Part shown: piece by piece, positions 1 to 8,055 of the stretch
How the letters are laid out: each line of letters opens with the position of its first letter
Numbering within the stretch: the stretch's first letter is position 1
DNA from: Bryobacterales bacterium
GTDB lineage: Bacteria > Acidobacteriota > Terriglobia > Bryobacterales > Bryobacteraceae
Reading direction: 5' to 3'
Assembly: GCA_020851655.1 (NCBI GenBank)
Contig: JADZCI010000311.1
Coordinates: 1 to 53,037, forward strand
Length of the DNA: 53,037 nt
Made by a program: the position numbers and the translations under genes
Notes under the pieces: generated by a model
What the model saw: only the letters and a program-made list of their open reading frames with translations
What the model was told of the DNA's origin: nothing
Database searches by the model: none

Positions 1-3000
1 ACCAGTTTCAATCCGAGTTGGATAATTCGTGCCGCCGCCGCGCCGGTGATAGTGCCGAACGTCGACCGGTTGCTCACATTGACAGCCGGGTTGTTCAGAT
101 TCACGTGGTTGAATGCGTTGAACATCTCGGTGCGGAACTGCAGGTTGATGCCTTCAGTAATGCGCGTATTCTTAAAGATCGACAGATCCCAGTTGGACGC
201 TCCCGGTCCCAGGATGACGCCGACGCCGGACGTGCCGAAGCGGGTATACCATGGATCGATGAAGGCCGCGGTGTTGAACCACCGCCCGGTGGTCCGCTGA
301 TCCGTTGGCAGGTTGGCTGCTTGGCCCGTTGCGTCGGCACGGTTCTGCTGGCGGCCTCCAGCCCCGTTGTTGACGCTGGAGTCGGCGCTCAGGAACCCGC
401 CGGAGCGGAAGGTCAGGATCCCATTCGTCTGCCAGCCGCCAATGAAAAGGTTGAGAGCGGGGTGCAGGTTGTTCGCGAAGCGCTTGCCTCTACCGAACGG
501 CATGTCGTAGACAAAGCTGATGACCGAACGGTGCTGGTTGCCTTCCGGGCCATAGCTGTGCTGGATGTCGTCGATCATCATGACCGTGTAGTTGTCCACG
601 CCGCGGATGCCCATCTGTTTCATGAAGGTGTATGTGCCCATGATCGAGAGGCCGTTTGAGTAGCGGCGCTCAAGGCGCGCATCGAAGCCGTGATAGCTGG
701 AAATCCCTTTTGAGCTGTTGGCGCTGACGAAGCCCAGCTTCTTCCACGGTCTGCGGTCATTGATGGAGGTGGGTTTGTTGGGATCCATGGGGACCGCCTG
801 GTTGGCGTCATAGCGAACCTGCATGTCGCGGCCTGAATTGCCGACATAGCCCAGTTGCAACAGGAAATTCCCCGGCAGTTCGCGCTGGATATTGAAGTTC
901 CACTGAAAGCTAAGAGGCATGGCCTTGTCGTTGAGGTAGTTGACGGTGGTGCCGCTTAGGTCGCCATTCTTGAAGTCAGTGATCGGCGCGGGCCACAGGT
1001 TGGAGATGGTGTAGGAGTACCTGGGTGAGTCGTTGTAGATGAAGTTCTCATTGACGTACGGCGGGTGGAAGTGCTGGAGCGCCGCTTCGTACTGGCGGAA
1101 GTTGCCGTACATCATTGCCCAGCCGCCGCGGAAAACTGTCTTTGGCGACCACCTCGGATTGTAGGCCGCGCCGAGGCGCGGGCTGAAGTTGTTCTTGTCG
1201 GTAGGCAGCAGACGCCGGGGGAGATCCTTGCCAGCGAACAACATGGTGTGATTGGGGAAGTCCCAGTTGGAGAGCGCGTCGTCCACCTCGAGCGGGAACT
1301 GCACGAGTTCGTAGCGCAGGCCGTAGTTCAAGGTCAGCTCGGGGTTCACCTTCCAATCATCCTGTGCGTAGTAGCTGAACTCGCCCTGCTTCAGGGTGTA
1401 GCTGTATTTCCCGTCGCCGCGCAGGGCCACCTGAGAGTAGCTGGGCAAGCCGAGAAGGTAGTCCGCGAACGGGTTGGTGGAGTATTGTCCATTGAAAGTG
1501 TAAGTGCCGTTCTGAATGGCCCAGCCGAGGTCATACCAGCTCAGCCACCGCATGTCCGCACCCATCTTGAAGGTGTGGCGGCCGCGAGTCATCGTCAACT
1601 GGTCGTTGAACTGGAGGTTCCAGTCTTCAGCGCCCGTGGGCTGCCAGTCGGGAACACCCGCCCGCTGGAAAAGGTTGATGGCCATGCCTGGAGGGCCGTA
1701 GGCGAATTCTTCCGGACGGACATTCTTGAGCCCGAATTCCTCGACCGCCACGTTGTTCTGCGTCGTTGCGTTCTGGCCGTTGTACATGTTCGTGATGAAG
1801 CGGCCGACGCGGAAGTTGTTCAGCAACGTCGGGCTGAAGATGTGTGTGTACTGTACGCCCCACACCGGGCGAGACTTCATCGTTGAAATGGTGCCGTTGT
1901 ACTCGTTGAGCGCGGGAGTTTCGTCCCGGCGCTCCATAAATGTGGCGAAACCGTCCAGCCGGATCTTGTCGCTCAGATTGTGATCGACCTTGATCGTCCC
2001 CTGGTCTCCGTTGCGCTTCGTGCCAGTCAGTCCGGTGTAGTTGTAGGCCGGCAGGGGTGAGCCGTTGGGCGCCCGGAAGTACTTCTGTCCGGCTTTCGAG
2101 AATTGAGTGATGCGGGATGCGGGAATCTGGTTATTGGGGAAGAGGACGCCGGTGTCCGGGTCTTTCGCCTTTTGCGTCATCTTGCTCAGGTTGCCGGTGA
2201 AGTACTCGGGCAGGGGCATCTGGCCATAGCCCGTATTGGTCTGGCGAATACGTTCACCTTCGTAGTTGGTGAAAAAGAAGGTCTTGTTCTTGATGATGGG
2301 GCCGCCGAAGCTGAAGCCGAACTGGTTTTGGCGGAGCGGTGTCTTGGTGTTGGTGAAGTTGTAGGAGTAGCGGGCGTCGAAGATCTGGTTGCGCACGAAC
2401 TCGAAGAGCGTTCCATGGAATTGGTTGGTGCCCGACCGGATGGTGGAGGTGACTACGGATGCGCCGCGGCCGTATTCGGCGGCGAAGGCATTCTGCAGGA
2501 TCTTGAACTCGCCGATGGCGTCGACCGAGATGCTCAGGCCATATGTATTGTTGCGCTGGATGCGTGTGTCGATGCCGCCGACAAGATAGCTGTTGTTTGA
2601 CGCGCGGTTGCCCTGGCTGGTGAAGTTGGGGCCGGCGTTGTCTCCGCCCGCGCTGCCGCTGGTGACGACACCGTTGGTGAGCGAGGCCAACTGGAGATAT
2701 TGGCGGCCGTTCAAGGGCAGTTCGACGATTTCCTTGTTGTTGATGACCTGTCCCACGTCTGAAGTATCCGTGGCCAATGTGGCGAGACTGGCGTTGACCT
2801 CGACGGTCTCAGTCACCTGGCCGATCTGCATCTTGAGATCGTGGCGGATTGTCTGGTTCACCTGGAGTTGGATACCCGTAATGTCGACCTGCCGGAAGCC
2901 GCCGGCCTCGGCACGCAGCGTGTACGGTCCGGGCGGCAGCGTGGTGAACGAGTATGCGCCCAAATCGTTTGTCTCGGCGTAGAAGCTGAGGTTTGTGCTG

Positions 3001-3170
3001 TCGTTGACGACGGTGACTTTGACGCCCGGGACGATGGCGCCGCTGGCGTCACGCGCCGCGCCGACGATTGAACCATAGGTGGTCTGGGCCCGCAGACTGG
3101 GAGCCACAGGGTGCGGAATGACAAAGACCGCAATAATCAGCAGCGGGTTGTTTAGGAAGCATCGAAGCAT
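1..3170 (-). CDS. TonB-dependent receptor, Oar-like, with N-terminal carboxypeptidase-regulatory domain (3' end cut by window)
   Basis: This is an outer-membrane receptor of the Oar/SusC-like type that imports or binds large substrates with energy from TonB. Translating the minus strand from 3170 gives an uninterrupted frame of about 1056 codons to the window edge. It has a signal peptide (about residues 1-26, ending ...SLRA-Q), a beta-sandwich CarboxypepD_reg domain (about 30-110, with the PPGPYTLRAEAGGF motif), a plug with LPLNGR, and a long beta-barrel. The visible end (RIIQLGLKL) matches the usual C-terminus of the family, so only a few residues are missing. The start has a good ribosome site, AGAGG seven bases upstream. 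It lies 38 bp behind the Gfo/Idh gene and is probably the last gene of that operon, which suggests that its ligand is the sugar or glycoside handled there. The ligand itself cannot be read from sequence. Confidence 0.93.
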   Translation of the reverse strand, partial: MLRCFLNNPLLIIAVFVIPHPVAPSLRAQTTYGSIVGAARDASGAIVPGVKVTVVNDSTNLSFYAETNDLGAYSFTTLPPGPYTLRAEAGGFRQVDITGIQLQVNQTIRHDLKMQIGQVTETVEVNASLATLATDTSDVGQVINNKEIVELPLNGRQYLQLASLTNGVVTSGSAGGDNAGPNFTSQGNRASNNSYLVGGIDTRIQRNNTYGLSISVDAIGEFKILQNAFAAEYGRGASVVTSTIRSGTNQFHGTLFEFVRNQIFDARYSYNFTNTKTPLRQNQFGFSFGGPIIKNKTFFFTNYEGERIRQTNTGYGQMPLPEYFTGNLSKMTQKAKDPDTGVLFPNNQIPASRITQFSKAGQKYFRAPNGSPLPAYNYTGLTGTKRNGDQGTIKVDHNLSDKIRLDGFATFMERRDETPALNEYNGTISTMKSRPVWGVQYTHIFSPTLLNNFRVGRFITNMYNGQNATTQNNVAVEEFGLKNVRPEEFAYGPPGMAINLFQRAGVPDWQPTGAEDWNLQFNDQLTMTRGRHTFKMGADMRWLSWYDLGWAIQNGTYTFNGQYSTNPFADYLLGLPSYSQVALRGDGKYSYTLKQGEFSYYAQDDWKVNPELTLNYGLRYELVQFPLEVDDALSNWDFPNHTMLFAGKDLPRRLLPTDKNNFSPRLGAAYNPRWSPKTVFRGGWAMMYGNFRQYEAALQHFHPPYVNENFIYNDSPRYSYTISNLWPAPITDFKNGDLSGTTVNYLNDKAMPLSFQWNFNIQRELPGNFLLQLGYVGNSGRDMQVRYDANQAVPMDPNKPTSINDRRPWKKLGFVSANSSKGISSYHGFDARLERRYSNGLSIMGTYTFMKQMGIRGVDNYTVMMIDDIQHSYGPEGNQHRSVISFVYDMPFGRGKRFANNLHPALNLFIGGWQTNGILTFRSGGFLSADSSVNNGAGGRQQNRADATGQAANLPTDQRTTGRWFNTAAFIDPWYTRFGTSGVGVILGPGASNWDLSIFKNTRITEGINLQFRTEMFNAFNHVNLNNPAVNVSNRSTFGTITGAAAARIIQLGLKL

Positions 3171-3208
3171 GTTCTAACCTCTTTCGCGAAATGTCCTGGG
3201 CGTCGAAA

Positions 3209-4522
3209 TCAAAGCAGGGTCGAGACCCCTGGCGTGAAGAACACGGGGTAACTGCCATCGGGTCCCGGGCGGACGGGCGGATCCATGGCGGCGCGAACGT
3301 CTTCCGGCCGCGGCAGATGAGCGTAGTTCGAGTTCGATATCTGGTCCCAGGCCACCTCTTTGCCTGAGTAGCAACTGAACTGCCCCATGAGCGTGATGAG
3401 GGTGCTACGGACCATGTAGTCGCCATTGTTCAGCGGCTTGCCGGAACGGATGGATTCGAAGAGAGCGACGTGCTCGAGATCGTAAGCATTGTTCTTGGAC
3501 GGCGGACTGGCGCTTTTCCAATTGGTTTCGCCGGTGATGGACAGTTTGAGCAGGTCGCACCGGCCCTTGGAGCCGAGAATCAAGCTGGAGTTTTCGTTGT
3601 AGCAGTTGTCGATGGTGCGGCAATATGCGTAGACCCTGACGCCGCCTGCAAAGTCGTAGACCACGGCATGGTGGTCGAAGACGTCGCCGTAGACCTCACC
3701 CTTAAGAGTGGAGCGTCCGCCCATGCCGTAGGCGCGCAGCGGGGCGGCGTTGTGCAGCGCCCAGCTTGAGCGGTCCAGATTATGGATCAGGGTCTGGGGC
3801 ACGTCGTCTCCGCTGAGCCAGTGGAAGTGGTACTGGTTGCTGGCCTGATATTCCACCTCAGTGAGTCCGGGAGCGCGCTGGTACATCACATAGGGCGGGC
3901 GGAGCCAGGTTTCCTGGATCGCGACGATATCGCCGATGGCGCCGTCGTGCACCCGCTGCATCGTTTCCTTGTAGCCGGGGTGGTAGCGGCTCTGGAGGCC
4001 GCTGACTATCGAAAGCCGCTTGGCGGCGGCCATTGCAATCGCCGAGCGCAGTGTCTGAATCCCGTACGGGTCAATGGCGTGAGGCTTTTCGAGGAAGACG
4101 TGCTTGCCGGCTTCAATCGCGGCCTTGGCGTGGAGCGGGTGGAACTTGGCGGCGTTGGCGATGATTACGACGTCGGAACTCTCGATGACATGCTTGTAGG
4201 CGTCAAAGCCCTTGAAGCAATGGCCGTCGTCGACCGCCATCTGTTCCGGATACTTGACCCTCAGGGCCGCGCGCTTCTCCTGAACGCGATCAAGGCGGAT
4301 ATCGCCCATCGCCACGATGCGAACACCTTTGTCGGCATTCATCGCGTTCATGGCGGCGGCTTCGCCCCGGCCGCCGCAGCCGATGATACCGGTCTTGATA
4401 ACGTCGCTTCCGGCGGCATAGCCGGCCACCGCGCCCGTCGAAACCACCGCGCCGGCGGCCAACTTCAGAAAGTCGCGCCGGGGCGCAACTGAGGAATCGC
4501 TGGTAATGCTGCTCATAGTCAT
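3209..4522 (-). CDS. Gfo/Idh/MocA-family oxidoreductase with Tat signal
   Basis: This is a predicted NAD(P)-dependent sugar or cyclitol oxidoreductase exported folded through the Tat pathway. The N-terminus carries a twin-arginine motif (RRDFLK) followed by a hydrophobic stretch. A Rossmann fold starts at GIIGCGGRG, and the family EKP motif (FLEKPHAIDP) follows. The length, 437 aa, is typical of acidobacterial and planctomycete secreted members. It starts 6 bp after the upstream isomerase stop. An AAGGA site overlaps that stop, so initiation at 4522 or at the second ATG (4516) are both possible. Exported members of this family usually carry tightly bound cofactor and oxidise or rearrange glycosides in the periplasm. 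The exact substrate is unknown. Confidence 0.92.
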   Translation of the reverse strand: MTMSSITSDSSVAPRRDFLKLAAGAVVSTGAVAGYAAGSDVIKTGIIGCGGRGEAAAMNAMNADKGVRIVAMGDIRLDRVQEKRAALRVKYPEQMAVDDGHCFKGFDAYKHVIESSDVVIIANAAKFHPLHAKAAIEAGKHVFLEKPHAIDPYGIQTLRSAIAMAAAKRLSIVSGLQSRYHPGYKETMQRVHDGAIGDIVAIQETWLRPPYVMYQRAPGLTEVEYQASNQYHFHWLSGDDVPQTLIHNLDRSSWALHNAAPLRAYGMGGRSTLKGEVYGDVFDHHAVVYDFAGGVRVYAYCRTIDNCYNENSSLILGSKGRCDLLKLSITGETNWKSASPPSKNNAYDLEHVALFESIRSGKPLNNGDYMVRSTLITLMGQFSCYSGKEVAWDQISNSNYAHLPRPEDVRAAMDPPVRPGPDGSYPVFFTPGVSTLL

Positions 4523-4528
4523 GGATCC

Positions 4529-5395
4529 TTACGCAACGGGCTGGCAAACTTCTTTCAATAACCGGCGAACCCACTCCAAGCTGCGCTCGATCATCGGTCC
4601 GCCTTGTCCTTCACATTCGAGACTGAGAACGCCATCATAGGAGGCGGCAGCCAGCATCTGCACGCACTTCCGGATGTTGGCCGCGTTGACGCCATCGCCA
4701 ATGGCGCATTGGCTCACTGCGATACCGGTGAGGTCACCGCGGGACGCCGCTGCGAGGCTCTCGCTGACGTCCTTGACGTGGACGTGGTCTACCCGCTTCT
4801 TGAACATTTCGAGAAACGCCACTGGGTCCTCGCCGGCAATGAACGTGTTGCCGGTGTCCATGTTCATCCGCAGGAAGGGCGAATCCACAAAGCTGAGCAT
4901 CTCTTCCATGAACTCCGGCTTTGTCGTGAAGTAGCCGTGCGGCTCAATGTTGATGACGATCCGGTAGCGCTCGGCAGCGCTCACGATCTGCGTGTAGATG
5001 CGGCGCATGTGGTCGAGCGCTTCACGTTCGCTCATCGACTCGGGCTTGACGCGGTCATCCGTCGTGTCGATGCGGGGACACCCGGCGATGTGAGCCCAGC
5101 GAAGAGACCGCAGCACGTACTCGACTCCGAGGGATGCGCCTTCGGGGCGGGAGAGCGGAAATGCCGCGTCGAGTTGAGAGAACTGTATGCCGAGTTTCTC
5201 CATCTTCCGGCGCAAAGCGAGCGGGTCTTCCCAGAGCGCTACGTGCGGCTGATAGCCGAGGCCGTGGATCCATGACACGCCATCGATCGTGCCGCATTCG
5301 ATCCAATGGATGCCGTTGTTGTGCGCCCAATCCAAGCACTGGTCAAAATTCCAGTACGAACTGTTGAAAGCGTCGGTATGAAAGCCGATCTGCAT
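4529..5395 (-). CDS. Sugar phosphate isomerase/epimerase-like TIM-barrel protein (copy 1)
   Basis: This 288-aa protein belongs to the xylose-isomerase-like/AP-endonuclease-2 TIM-barrel superfamily and has no signal peptide, so it is cytoplasmic. The metal-binding residues of the family appear as E151 (INIEPHG), D180 (MNMDTGN), H206 (HVHVKD) and E260 (LECEGQGG). It is first in a leftward operon with the Tat oxidoreductase and TonB receptor, divergent from the GntR regulator. A palindromic operator lies 17 bp upstream of its start. It is about two-thirds identical by eye to the protein at 6300-7211, so the two flank the regulator as paralogues. Members of this superfamily include keto-sugar epimerases, inosose dehydratase and C-glycoside-cleaving lyases. 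Which reaction applies here cannot be told. Confidence 0.92.
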   Translation of the reverse strand: MQIGFHTDAFNSSYWNFDQCLDWAHNNGIHWIECGTIDGVSWIHGLGYQPHVALWEDPLALRRKMEKLGIQFSQLDAAFPLSRPEGASLGVEYVLRSLRWAHIAGCPRIDTTDDRVKPESMSEREALDHMRRIYTQIVSAAERYRIVINIEPHGYFTTKPEFMEEMLSFVDSPFLRMNMDTGNTFIAGEDPVAFLEMFKKRVDHVHVKDVSESLAAASRGDLTGIAVSQCAIGDGVNAANIRKCVQMLAAASYDGVLSLECEGQGGPMIERSLEWVRRLLKEVCQPVA

Positions 5396-5411
5396 GATAA
5401 ACTCGATTCAC

Positions 5412-5426
5412 AGTGGTAGTACCACT
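5412..5426. promoter_or_regulatory. Palindromic operator O1 (TGGT-N3-ACCA)
   Basis: A perfect inverted repeat with 7-bp arms (AGTGGTA / TACCACT) around one central G. Its core TGGT-AGT-ACCA fits the TGGTnnnACCA pattern bound by PdhR/LldR-type FadR-subfamily regulators. It sits 17 bp before the isomerase start, downstream of the predicted leftward promoter, where a bound repressor would act as a roadblock. Assignment to the adjacent GntR protein is an inference. Confidence 0.72.
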
Positions 5427-5455
5427 CTAGGCCCCCTTGGGGCGAATTCAGCACA

Positions 5456-5484
5456 AGCCTATCTATCGAACGTCCAGTTGTCAA
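5456..5484 (-). promoter_or_regulatory. Predicted sigma-70-type promoter for isomerase/Gfo-Idh/TonB operon
   Basis: On the minus strand there is a perfect -35 hexamer TTGACA (5484-5479), a 17-bp spacer and a weak -10 TAGGCT (5461-5456). Transcription would start near 5449, with operator O1 at roughly +23 to +37. The spacing is ideal and the -10 is poor, which suits a regulated promoter. Confidence 0.5.
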
Positions 5485-5520
5485 CAAGATTCTTTAGAAT
5501 TTCGAATCGAAAACTACATT

Positions 5521-5548
5521 TTGGTCAGACCATTCTCAGTGCTAAGAT
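5521..5548 (+). promoter_or_regulatory. Predicted promoter of the GntR gene, overlapping operator O2
   Basis: A possible -35 TTGGTC (5521-5526) and -10 TAAGAT (5543-5548) are separated by 16 bp. The -35 lies inside operator O2, so binding there would block polymerase and give autorepression. The expected transcript start is within a few bases of the ATG at 5557, so the message may be leaderless. A weak AGGG lies only 3 bases before the ATG. Confidence 0.4.
5522..5532. promoter_or_regulatory. Palindromic operator O2 (TGGT-N3-ACCA)
   Basis: A perfect palindrome TGGTC-A-GACCA, 24 bp upstream of the GntR start codon. It shares the TGGT-N3-ACCA frame with O1, 108 bp away. A further half-site, TGGTC, overlaps the GntR start codon region. 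Having one such site for each divergent transcript is strong circumstantial evidence for local control by the FadR-type regulator. Confidence 0.72.
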
Positions 5549-5556
5549 GAGGGCAC

Positions 5557-6297
5557 ATGGTCTGGCTCAAGCGCGATCGGCTGGCGTCGGCTCCGCAGCG
5601 CGCGGCCGCGGGAGATCTACGGGCGGCCACTCCCCAACCGGTCAGATCCACCGGGCCGGATGCCTTGGTCAGACTTCGCGCGCTCATCGAAAACGGCAAA
5701 TTTACCGAAGGCGCGAAGCTGCCGTCCGAGCGGGCGTTGGCCGCGGAACTCGGAACCGGCAGGCCCGCGATTCGCGAGGCGATCAAGGTCTTATGTGGTC
5801 TAGGGGTATTGGAGAGCAAGCGCGGGTCCGGAACTTACTTGAAGTCCGGCGGAACGGCGGCAGAGCTCGCACCGGCCGAGTTCGGAGTGTTCGACCTCCT
5901 CGAAGTTCGCAAGATGCTGGAGCCTCGCGCCGCATGGCTTGCCGCCACGCGGGCCAACCCGGAGCAGATGCTGGAAATCGAAAGCGCGCGGAGCAGGCTG
6001 GAGTTGCGCGACCGGGACTGGAAAGTCGTACCGAGGCTGGACTACGATCTGCACGCTTCGATCTTTAGGGGGGCGAACAATCCGGTGCTGCTCGTCATCT
6101 ACGAGTTTCTGATGTCGCGGATCCTCGGAAACTCCGGCGAGCGGTTTCGATTTCCATCCGACTTGCAAGCCATGCGCGATGGCCACAAGGCCATCGTCGA
6201 AGCGATTCTCAGGCGGCAGCCCGACGCGGCCGAGAAAGCGATGATCGATCACTTGCAGTCCACTGGCGTCACTCTCATCAAGGAAGGGAGCCGGTAA
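5557..6297 (+). CDS. FadR/PdhR-type GntR-family transcriptional regulator
   Basis: This 246-aa regulator has a winged helix at about residues 36-97 (LPSERALAAELG, RPAIREAIKVL, KRGSGTYL) and an FCD ligand-binding domain after about 110. The FCD metal-site residues are present: D162 and H166 (DYDLH), H210 and H232. It probably binds a carboxylate or sugar-acid effector through that metal. It is divergent from the isomerase-1 operon and 2 bp from isomerase 2. The shared promoter region carries two TGGT-N3-ACCA palindromes, so it likely represses both operons and itself. The roughly 30 residues before the winged helix are longer than usual, and no alternative ATG exists nearby. Confidence 0.93.
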   Translation: MVWLKRDRLASAPQRAAAGDLRAATPQPVRSTGPDALVRLRALIENGKFTEGAKLPSERALAAELGTGRPAIREAIKVLCGLGVLESKRGSGTYLKSGGTAAELAPAEFGVFDLLEVRKMLEPRAAWLAATRANPEQMLEIESARSRLELRDRDWKVVPRLDYDLHASIFRGANNPVLLVIYEFLMSRILGNSGERFRFPSDLQAMRDGHKAIVEAILRRQPDAAEKAMIDHLQSTGVTLIKEGSR

Positions 6298-6299
6298 GC

Positions 6300-7211
6300 A
6301 TGCTCGAACTTGGATTTCACACCGACGCCTTCACATCTTCGTTCTGGAGTTTCGAGCAGTGCCTGGCGTGGGCACAAGCCAACGATTTGCACTGGATTGA
6401 GTGCGGGGTGATCGACGGGGTGAGTTGGATTCACGGCCTCGGTTACCATCCCCATGTCGCTCTCTGGGAGGACCCCGTCCTCTTGCGAAACAAGATGGAC
6501 CGCTATGGTGTGGCTTTTTCGCAGGTCGATGCCGCATTTCCGCTCTCCACGCCTGAAGGCGCGACGATTGGCTTGGAGTACGTCCTTCATGCGATACCGT
6601 GGGCGAGGCTGGCCGGCTGCCCGAGGATTGACACGACCGACGACCACACGCGTCCCGACGGGATGACCGACCGCGACGCGATGGCGCAGATGAGACGCGT
6701 CTACGGCCGCATTCTGCGGACTGCGGAAGCTTACGGGATCACCATCAACATCGAGCCGCACGGCTACTACACGACGAAGCCGGACTTTCTGGCCGAGATG
6801 CTGAGCTTCGTGGATTCTCCGTACCTGCGGCTCAACATGGACATCGGCAACGTGTTCATCGCGGGACAGGACCCGGTGAAGTTCGTGGAACGGTTTCGCG
6901 ATCAGATCAGTCACGTTCACGTGAAAGACGTAAGCGCGAGCCTGGCAAGCGAGTCGCAGGGGGAGTTGACAGGCATCGGCAACAGCCAGTGCGCCATTGG
7001 CGAGGGCGTCAACGCAGACAACGTCCGCAAGTGCGTCGAACTGCTTGCGGGCTACGGCTACCAGGGAGTTCTGGTCATCGAGTGTGAAGCTCAGGGGGGG
7101 CTGATCGAGAGCAGCCTGGCCTGGATGCGCCAACTGGTCGCGAGCATCGATACCAACACGAACGGCTGGGAACCGGACGCGCAACGCAAGCTTCCGCACC
7201 CGCTGAGATAA
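6300..7211 (+). CDS. Sugar phosphate isomerase/epimerase-like TIM-barrel protein (copy 2)
   Basis: A 303-aa paralogue of the protein at 4529-5395, with the same landmarks: GFHTDAF start, WIECG, INIEPHG, NMD, HVHVKD and ECEAQGG, so the metal ligands E/D/H/E are conserved. It is cytoplasmic, with no signal peptide. It has an extra C-terminal tail of about 15 polar residues. It follows the regulator by 2 bp and precedes the RraA-like gene by 11 bp, forming a rightward operon. Keeping both copies under one regulator suggests either two steps of one pathway (for example epimerisation and then dehydration or C-O/C-C cleavage) or two related substrates. This is inference. Confidence 0.92.
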   Translation: MLELGFHTDAFTSSFWSFEQCLAWAQANDLHWIECGVIDGVSWIHGLGYHPHVALWEDPVLLRNKMDRYGVAFSQVDAAFPLSTPEGATIGLEYVLHAIPWARLAGCPRIDTTDDHTRPDGMTDRDAMAQMRRVYGRILRTAEAYGITINIEPHGYYTTKPDFLAEMLSFVDSPYLRLNMDIGNVFIAGQDPVKFVERFRDQISHVHVKDVSASLASESQGELTGIGNSQCAIGEGVNADNVRKCVELLAGYGYQGVLVIECEAQGGLIESSLAWMRQLVASIDTNTNGWEPDAQRKLPHPLR

Positions 7212-7222
7212 AGTAACTGCGT

Positions 7223-8050
7223 ATGCTCTCCAACCCACGGATTTGTTTGTTGCTCGCAGCGTGCCTGCCGTGCCTGGGCCAGACGCCGGACTGGGCCACG
7301 CGCCCGCCACGCACCGTACCTCCTCACGTGTTTGAAAAGCTGAGCGCGCCGGACCGGGAGTTGTTCACAAAGCTGATGCGCGCCGGGCTGGAAGCGGCGT
7401 GGGTCGCCACAACCGAGGAGGGCTATCCGCAATGCTTCATCAACGAACTGACCGCGCTGCATCCCGGCCAGCGAATGGTGGGCAGAGCGCGGACAATCCG
7501 CTATCTGCCGAACCGCAAGGATCTGCGCGAGAAGCTCTATTCAGCCGGCCCGCAGCTCAACTACCGGGCTTCGGAGGAGACGCAGCCGGGCGACATCCTG
7601 GTGTACGACGCCGGCGGGGAGACTCACGCGACGGCGACCGGAGTCATGACCACGACGCGCATGATCATGCGAGGAGGAGCAGGCGTGGTGGTGGACGGGT
7701 GTATGCGAGACATCCCGGACCTGGCGGCGACGCCCGCCGGTGTCTTTGTCAAGTGCGGGCACGCCTCCACGGTCAGCCCGATCCTAATGAGCGTGGATTA
7801 CCAGGTGCCGGTGCGAATCGCCGGGGTCACGGTCGTCCCGGGCGACTACCTGATCGGGGAGCGTCACGGCATTCTCGTTGTGCCCGCCTCCGTCGTGGAT
7901 AAGGTGCTCGCCAAGGCGCTCGCTCACGATTTGCAGGAACAATTTCAACGTGACCAGTTGTTCCACGGCGGGTCTCTCTACGGGCTCTATCCAACGCTCA
8001 ATGAAGAGAACCAGCGGAAATTCGAGGAATTCAAGAAGCGCCAGCGCTGA
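7223..8050 (+). CDS. Secreted RraA/HMG-aldolase-like protein
   Basis: A 275-aa protein of the RraA / 4-hydroxy-4-methyl-2-oxoglutarate aldolase superfamily. The family core is intact: GDILVYDAGG, and GVVVDGCMRD with D158, R162 and D163, the Arg-Asp pair used by the aldolase for metal and substrate binding. Unusually it begins with a convincing signal peptide (residues 1-19, LLLAACLPCLGQ), so it is likely periplasmic or anchored, whereas RraA proteins are normally cytoplasmic. It is the third gene of the GntR-isomerase operon. It may cleave or tautomerise a keto acid derived from sugar oxidation, or be a structural relative with a new role. Confidence 0.88.
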   Translation: MLSNPRICLLLAACLPCLGQTPDWATRPPRTVPPHVFEKLSAPDRELFTKLMRAGLEAAWVATTEEGYPQCFINELTALHPGQRMVGRARTIRYLPNRKDLREKLYSAGPQLNYRASEETQPGDILVYDAGGETHATATGVMTTTRMIMRGGAGVVVDGCMRDIPDLAATPAGVFVKCGHASTVSPILMSVDYQVPVRIAGVTVVPGDYLIGERHGILVVPASVVDKVLAKALAHDLQEQFQRDQLFHGGSLYGLYPTLNEENQRKFEEFKKRQR

Positions 8051-8055
8051 TAGGG

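Noticed and set aside
1065..1886. Open frames on the plus strand within the first 3 kb
   Set aside because: The minus strand encodes a single uninterrupted TonB receptor here, with all family features.
6249..7310. A 353-codon open frame on the minus strand
   Set aside because: It is antisense to isomerase 2, which has conserved metal-ligand motifs and a paralogue.
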